64,000 nt of DNA from Acidilobaceae archaeon (GTDB lineage: Archaea > Thermoproteota > Thermoprotei_A > Sulfolobales > Acidilobaceae): NCBI GenBank assembly GCA_025058835.1, contig JANXEI010000001.1:314561-378560 (forward strand), read 5' to 3'. Under the pieces are notes generated by a model. It had not been told where the DNA came from. It did not search any database and saw only the letters and a program-made list of their open reading frames with translations. Both the position numbers and the translations under genes were made by a program. This document shows, piece after piece, positions 60,066-64,000 of this stretch (its first letter is position 1; each line of letters begins with the position of its first letter).

Positions 60066-60386
60066 TTACTTCGCTCCTTGCCTCGCCGACTCCGTGCGGA
60101 AAGACATGAGGAGCTCTAGGTCTTTCATCATGTTGCTCTTTATTACCATAAGCAGTCTCCTCTCCACCTCGTCCTCCTCCCCGTCCCTAAGCATCGCTAG
60201 CTTGTAGTTCACCCAGTTAAGGTCTGCCAGGAGCTTCTTCACCTGCTCATCCACGATCCTATCCAGAGACTCCCGGAAAGTCAATCCTTTCCCTCTCTCC
60301 CCTTCCCTTAATGTCCTATTAAAGCGGGTGGGTAGGTGGTAATCAGGTGTAACCCTAGGGACATACCCTAGCGTTGGCTCTCGCAC
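60066..60386 (-). CDS. Hypothetical protein (106 aa)
   Basis: The GTG at 60386 lies inside the end of the upstream gene (32-base overlap). The first 35 residues are Pro/Arg-rich; the rest is helical (ESLDRIVDEQVKKLLADLNWVNYKL). A TTG at 60284 after GAGAGGG is an alternative start. No family is recognised. It is in series with the 60355-60897 gene. Confidence 0.6.
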   Translation of the reverse strand: MREPTLGYVPRVTPDYHLPTRFNRTLREGERGKGLTFRESLDRIVDEQVKKLLADLNWVNYKLAMLRDGEEDEVERRLLMVIKSNMMKDLELLMSFRTESARQGAK

Positions 60387-60897
60387 AGAGGGCGAGGTTC
60401 CTCAGTATGTTTTCGACCTCCAGCTCGAAGTCCCTCATGACGTGCTTCACGTAATCTATGTTAGAGTACAGCGCCTCCACGTCCTCCATATCTATTTCCC
60501 TCTCTACCCTCCCAGCAGCCCCCGGCATAGAGATGAAGAGCTTTGAACCTGCTATGCGGAGCCTGTAGTCTTTCGATGAAAGCTCTATGCCCTCCTCCAG
60601 CACTCTCACAGATATGGGATCGCCTGAGGACTTCCAAACTGAGAAGAGCCCTGGCTCCTCCATCATCATTACTCCCGCACAGTTCGCCTCACATATCTTT
60701 ACCTTCTCGCCCTTGCATGAGCCGATAGCATTGGTCACGCACTGCGCCCTAGCGAAGAGCGTTTTACACTGCCTCACCAACCAGTCTATCCTTGAGAGTT
60801 GACTGAGAGCCAGAGTCTGCTTGAAGCCCTTCTTCGGCGTCTTCCTTGCTATCGCGCCTATGGTGCTGTGTACAGAGTCGAAAGCTCGCTGGCTCAT
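60355..60897 (-). CDS. Hypothetical protein with conserved-looking cysteines (180 aa)
   Basis: The N-terminal half is basic and helical with several cysteines (VRQCKTLF, AQCVTNAIGSCKGEKVKICEANCAG), which could hold a metal or form disulfides. The middle has short beta strands (PISVRVLEEGIEL, YRLRIAGSKLFISM). The C-terminus is helical with two more cysteines. No family recognised. Divergent from the 60958 gene. Confidence 0.65.
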   Translation of the reverse strand: MSQRAFDSVHSTIGAIARKTPKKGFKQTLALSQLSRIDWLVRQCKTLFARAQCVTNAIGSCKGEKVKICEANCAGVMMMEEPGLFSVWKSSGDPISVRVLEEGIELSSKDYRLRIAGSKLFISMPGAAGRVEREIDMEDVEALYSNIDYVKHVMRDFELEVENILRNLALCARANARVCP

Positions 60898-60957
60898 GTC
60901 TTTTCTCCTCCGAGTAGCGTCAGGGAACTCCTAATAACCTAATCCTCTGACGATTTT

Positions 60958-61545
60958 ATGGGATTTGTGCGGGGCTCATATGATAACTATTTAGCCTTCA
61001 AAGCCTCCCTTAACCGAGGAGTGACAGGAATGTTGGAATCGAGCCAATTCGTCAAGGTCGTTATCGAGAACAGACGGGTCAGCGTTTCAGGAAGAGAACA
61101 TGAGTCAAGCCATGTGCTACTAGTGGGCGCAAATGTCCTGTCAGCAGACATTAGCTACGAGGGCGTAAAGGTGGAGGCTGCTTTCACGAGCTTCCCCTCT
61201 GTAGACCCTACAGATAGGGACGTCCTAATGATATCCGACCCAAATTCGAAGTATGAGGTAGACGTGCTCGGCGAGAGGGTCGAAGAGGTGAGACAGGAGG
61301 AGGTCCTCGTGATCAGAGGGGAGCTCGTGAGCATAAAGTTCGAGATCGAAGAGGAGACTGGTAGTGTCATAGTGAAGCTCCCCAAGTTAAAGAAGATAAA
61401 GGCAAAGCGCCTCCGGATCAACTCCAGGAAGAAGACCACTCTCAACATGATCACCTCGCCGTTCACCATGGGAGTGATGTCTGTCTACAATGCCGTTTGC
61501 ACGTTAAAGCAGCTAGAGGAGAGCTTGATCATAGAGGCGCAGTAG
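60958..61545 (+). CDS. Hypothetical beta-rich protein (195 aa)
   Basis: Mostly beta strands alternating with charged turns (FVKVVIENRRVSVSG, SVIVKLPKLKKIKAKRLRI), then a C-terminal helix. A Lys/Arg-rich stretch near residues 145-165 suggests nucleic-acid or acidic-protein binding. ATG start. No family is recognised. It is divergent from the Cys-rich gene at 60355 and may belong with that uncharacterised set. Confidence 0.65.
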   Translation: MGFVRGSYDNYLAFKASLNRGVTGMLESSQFVKVVIENRRVSVSGREHESSHVLLVGANVLSADISYEGVKVEAAFTSFPSVDPTDRDVLMISDPNSKYEVDVLGERVEEVRQEEVLVIRGELVSIKFEIEEETGSVIVKLPKLKKIKAKRLRINSRKKTTLNMITSPFTMGVMSVYNAVCTLKQLEESLIIEAQ

Positions 61546-61618
61546 AATCGCGCGGAAAGAGATCCTTTGGGGTTTAACGTCGAGTGAGTGGGCTCTTAAC
61601 GTCTCTACGCTTCTATAT

Positions 61619-62710
61619 GTGGTATCGTTACTAGGAGTAGCGCCATATTTGGCTAGGCATTCAGTCAGCCTCGGCGCAACGGAAGATCAGGTGTCTCTCC
61701 TTGCCACCAGCTATGCAATAACTGCAATAGTTGTGAGGCTCTTCGTGAGTCACTTGAACGACAGAGGTTTCTCTACAATCCTCATGATAGCTGGGGGACT
61801 CCTCAGCGCCGCGTCCTTCCTCATCTTCTCCATAGCTGACAACGTGACACAGCTATATGTCGGGAGGCTAGTACAGGGCGTCTCTGTCGCCCTCTACATA
61901 CCGGCCTCTCTGTACTCTGCTAGCGTAGGGGATGTCGAGAGAGCCACAAGGGTTATACTGTGGAGGAGCACCATGTGGGGAGTGGGCTCTACGATAGGGC
62001 CTGCGGTCATGGGATTGGCGATTCAGAACTCTTCCTGGACCACCATGTATTACCTAGGAGCTGCAGTTTCGCTCGCCTCTGCCCTTCTGTGCTTGGCAGT
62101 TGAGGCTCCTCGGGGGGAAACCGGAGGGAGGCGCTCCTCGAAGAGTTCTGTACTCACTAGGCCTTTCCTCCTCTCTTCCTTAGCCCTCCTCCTATACGTC
62201 GTAGCGTATCAGTCCCTCTTCGTGTTCCTGCCTGCCCTTCACGAGAAGGAGGACTACCCCAGCAGCGGCACATCTCTAGCCTTCACTGTCCTTGCGGCTT
62301 TCAACTTAGCCTCCCGCCTCATCCTCTCTCTCACGAGCCTCTTGCAGCCTCCCAGCGCGGCGCTCCTGGGAGCTCTCCTGGGCTTTGGAGGGTACGTTGC
62401 CATAGCTCTCTGGCCTATGGGCTTCCTGTCTCTGCTAGGCTCTGCTCTCGTAGGCTTTGGCCTCGGGCTGCTAGTCCCATCTCTCCAGGTGATCTCCCTT
62501 CTAGGGGTACCTCAGGATAGAAGGGGGCTAGCCTCAAGTGTGTACACAGCAATGTTCGACATTGCATCTCTCATAGGTCCCCCCCTCGTGATGTCTCTCT
62601 CAGGCACATACGAGAGATCTCTCTTTGTCTCTGCGATCTATGCTCTGTTATCTTCACTTCCCGTAATCGTTATATACAATGGGAAAAGGGAAAAAGTGGA
62701 AGGGAGGTAA
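61619..62710 (+). CDS. Major facilitator superfamily transporter
   Basis: 363 residues, about 11 hydrophobic helices. The loop after helix 2 (VSHLNDRGFSTILM) is the MFS G-x-x-x-D-R-x-G-type signature. Helix 1 appears cut: the GTG at 61619 lies in its middle, while in-frame codons back to 61535 encode a better beginning (WALNVSTLLYVVSLLG) but contain no ATG, GTG or TTG. The N-terminus is therefore uncertain. The transported substrate is unknown. Confidence 0.82.
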   Translation: MVSLLGVAPYLARHSVSLGATEDQVSLLATSYAITAIVVRLFVSHLNDRGFSTILMIAGGLLSAASFLIFSIADNVTQLYVGRLVQGVSVALYIPASLYSASVGDVERATRVILWRSTMWGVGSTIGPAVMGLAIQNSSWTTMYYLGAAVSLASALLCLAVEAPRGETGGRRSSKSSVLTRPFLLSSLALLLYVVAYQSLFVFLPALHEKEDYPSSGTSLAFTVLAAFNLASRLILSLTSLLQPPSAALLGALLGFGGYVAIALWPMGFLSLLGSALVGFGLGLLVPSLQVISLLGVPQDRRGLASSVYTAMFDIASLIGPPLVMSLSGTYERSLFVSAIYALLSSLPVIVIYNGKREKVEGR

Positions 62711-62720
62711 GTAGAGGGGA

Positions 62721-63149
62721 CTACCTTCTGCGCTGACCTCCAAAACCTCCGTAGCGAGGTCTCCCCTGGAAGCCCCTGCGCTCTCCTCCTGCCTCTTTGC
62801 GCGGAGAGCCCTCTGGTATCTCATCCACGGTTGGCACCTCGCTGTCATCTATCCTATTGATGCTGCCCCTCTGGCCAACGTTAAGCTGAACCTGCCCCCG
62901 AAAGACGGTGGTCCAGCCTCCCCTGATCTCGATGGCGTCTCCCGGCCTTATGCTCCCCGCCACCTTCCCCCAGAGGGTCAGCTTTATCCTGCCGCTCTCG
63001 TCGCCCACCAGAGCCTCGCTAATAGTCCTCGGACCGTTCTTGGTTTCTATGACTTTTGAGTCTCCTGCCTCTATAACTCTTACTCGAATGTTCACGTTAT
63101 CCATGTTACCCTTCAGATCTGCAACCCTGGTATACTCCAATTCCTTCAC
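62721..63149 (-). CDS. ssb: Crenarchaeal single-stranded DNA-binding protein
   Basis: 142 residues: one OB fold (NVNIRVRVIEAGDSKVIETKNG, LVGDESGRIKLTLWGKVAGSIRPGDAIEIRGGWTT) and a flexible C-terminal tail rich in Gly and Arg ending GGFGGQRRR. The architecture is that of the Sulfolobus SSB. It protects single strands in replication and repair. It converges on the MFS gene with a 10-base gap. Confidence 0.92.
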   Translation of the reverse strand: MKELEYTRVADLKGNMDNVNIRVRVIEAGDSKVIETKNGPRTISEALVGDESGRIKLTLWGKVAGSIRPGDAIEIRGGWTTVFRGQVQLNVGQRGSINRIDDSEVPTVDEIPEGSPRKEAGGERRGFQGRPRYGGFGGQRRR

Positions 63150-63274
63150 TCCGAGGAGTGACTTCGCTCCTCAGCCCATAGAAGCTGGGCGCTCAAGAGT
63201 ATTAAAGCCTTTCTCTGTTCTGCTATATATCAACTCTTAAAATGACTCTCGATGGTGGGCTCGCGGTGTCCACA

Positions 63275-63910
63275 GTGGCGTTCAGGAGATATGAGCTTCC
63301 TCCTCTTCCCTATGCATATAGCGCTCTCGAACCATACATAATCGAGGAGATCATGAGGCTTCACCACACTAGGCATCACAACTCTTACGTAGTGGGAGCG
63401 AACGCGGCTCTGGAGAAGATAGAGAAACATTTGAGAGGAGAGTTACAGCTCGACGTGAGAGCCGTCATGAGGGACTTCTCCTTCAACTATGGAGGTCACA
63501 TAATGCACACTATATTCTGGCCAAACATGGCTCCTGCAGGGAAGGGAGGCGGGAAGCCCGGCGGAAGGTTGGAGGACCTCATCATTAAGAACTTCGGGAG
63601 CTTCGACGCTTTCAAAGCCCTCTTCAGCCAGGCTGCCAAGACTGTGGAGGGAGTAGGCTGGGCCTTGCTGGGCTATGACCCCATAACGGAGGAGCTCAGG
63701 ATACTTCAGCTGGAGAAGCACAACCTTCTCATGACTGCCGGCATCGTGCCCCTCCTCGTTATAGACGTGTGGGAGCATGCGTACTATCTCCAGTACAAGA
63801 ACGACAGGGGGAGCTATGTGGACAACTGGTGGAACGTAGTCAACTGGGGCGATGTAGAGGCGAGGCTCGAGAAGGCTATTAACTCTGCCCGCTCCCTCCT
63901 TCTCCTCTAG
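63275..63910 (+). CDS. sod: Superoxide dismutase, Fe/Mn family
   Basis: Removes superoxide, implying exposure to oxygen. Metal ligands: His in LHHTRHHNSYV, His in GGHIMHTIFW, and Asp and His in VIDVWEHAYY. The frame has an ATG at 63242, but a TATA box (TATATAT, 63224-63230) is only 12-18 bases before it. GTG at 63275 (or 63266) gives the usual start AFRRYELPPLPY and fits transcription from about 63253. About 211 residues, very like Aeropyrum-type enzymes as I recall them. It is divergent from ssb. Confidence 0.94.
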   Translation: MAFRRYELPPLPYAYSALEPYIIEEIMRLHHTRHHNSYVVGANAALEKIEKHLRGELQLDVRAVMRDFSFNYGGHIMHTIFWPNMAPAGKGGGKPGGRLEDLIIKNFGSFDAFKALFSQAAKTVEGVGWALLGYDPITEELRILQLEKHNLLMTAGIVPLLVIDVWEHAYYLQYKNDRGSYVDNWWNVVNWGDVEARLEKAINSARSLLLL

Positions 63911-63919
63911 GTGTAGTTA

Positions 63920-64000
63920 TTGGACAAGAAACAGTTTATTTTGAAGTACATAGAAGAGAACAAGAGTCCATGGGTGAAAGCGGCCTTCTACTCAGACCCT
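63920..64000 (+). CDS. Partial CDS at right edge, unidentified
   Basis: From TTG at 63920 an open frame of 27 codons runs off the window (KKQFILKYIEENKSPWVKAAFYS). The start is 10 bases after the sod stop on the same strand. Too short to identify. Confidence 0.45.
   Translation, partial: MDKKQFILKYIEENKSPWVKAAFYSDP

Noticed and set aside
1-64000. CRISPR array, insertion sequences, prophage or toxin-antitoxin islands
   Set aside because: No regularly spaced repeats, transposase or integrase genes were seen; gene density and composition are uniform through the window.

Overview
The window is chromosomal DNA from a hyperthermophilic or thermophilic crenarchaeon (phylum Thermoproteota). The signs are consistent: TFS, Spt4, Rpo7 and Rpo11, a Csl4 exosome subunit, Dph2, aIF2-gamma, a long-form eS6, PCNA next to PriS and a GINS protein, an OB-fold SSB with a Gly/Arg tail, a short XPF nuclease without helicase, an RNase P RNA, C/D box guide RNAs and a tRNA intron with a bulge-helix-bulge. 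The DNA is fairly GC-rich, AGG/AGA arginine codons dominate, GTG and TTG starts are common, and many genes appear leaderless or nearly so. The superoxide dismutase is, from memory, very like those of Aeropyrum relatives, so an Acidilobales/Desulfurococcales/Sulfolobales-type organism is likely; I cannot name the species. No CRISPR array, insertion sequence or prophage was seen.

Layout. 1-9 kb: glycerate 2-kinase, NadM, RtcA, a Nog1-like GTPase, a cation/proton antiporter, Trm5, an M28 peptidase and Pcm. 9-18 kb: a DHH phosphoesterase, a mini-TFB, then TFS, Rpo11, Csl4 and Dph2, facing a replication set (PCNA, PriS, GINS), two ribosomal proteins, the ATP synthase rotor proteolipid and an m5C methylase. 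18-24 kb: two C/D box sRNAs, an M29 aminopeptidase, sulfide:quinone oxidoreductase with a DUF1641 partner, two exported OB-like proteins, a prepilin peptidase and a 49-residue, almost all-glutamate protein. 24-34.6 kb: MtaB-like methylthiotransferase, the pyrimidine genes (pyrB apart from pyrI-pyrC-pyrD), an orphan regulator, a molybdopterin oxidoreductase, PanB/PanE and threonine dehydratase with RidA. 34.6-42.6 kb: an aKMT-like methylase, a class II aldolase whose end is antisense to tRNA-Arg, threonine synthase, GcvH, SufS with a TusA-like protein, a RecB-like nuclease, a SpeD-family decarboxylase, an MBL hydrolase, an M20 peptidase and intron-containing tRNA-Tyr.

42.6-47 kb carries a polyamine-type ABC transporter and, divergent from it, the RNase P RNA. 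47-55 kb is an information-processing block: prefoldin beta and Pcc1 facing XPF, DHH, Spt4, Rpo7, PIN, aIF2-gamma and eS6, then aIF5B, Ndk, eL24 and eS28. 55-64 kb holds an NfeD-like protein, HD and JAMM proteins, acyl-CoA dehydrogenase, archaeal phosphoglycerate mutase, initiator tRNA-Met, a run of five uncharacterised genes, an MFS permease, SSB and superoxide dismutase.

Functional links. Several genes serve tRNA position 37 (Trm5, Pcc1, MtaB-like). Sulfur handling appears in Sqr/DUF1641 and SufS/TusA. Threonine dehydratase and RidA form a producer-detoxifier pair. Recurrent features of this genome are divergent gene pairs that seem to share one near-palindromic TATA element, and small RNA or small-protein genes in gaps that look empty of long ORFs.
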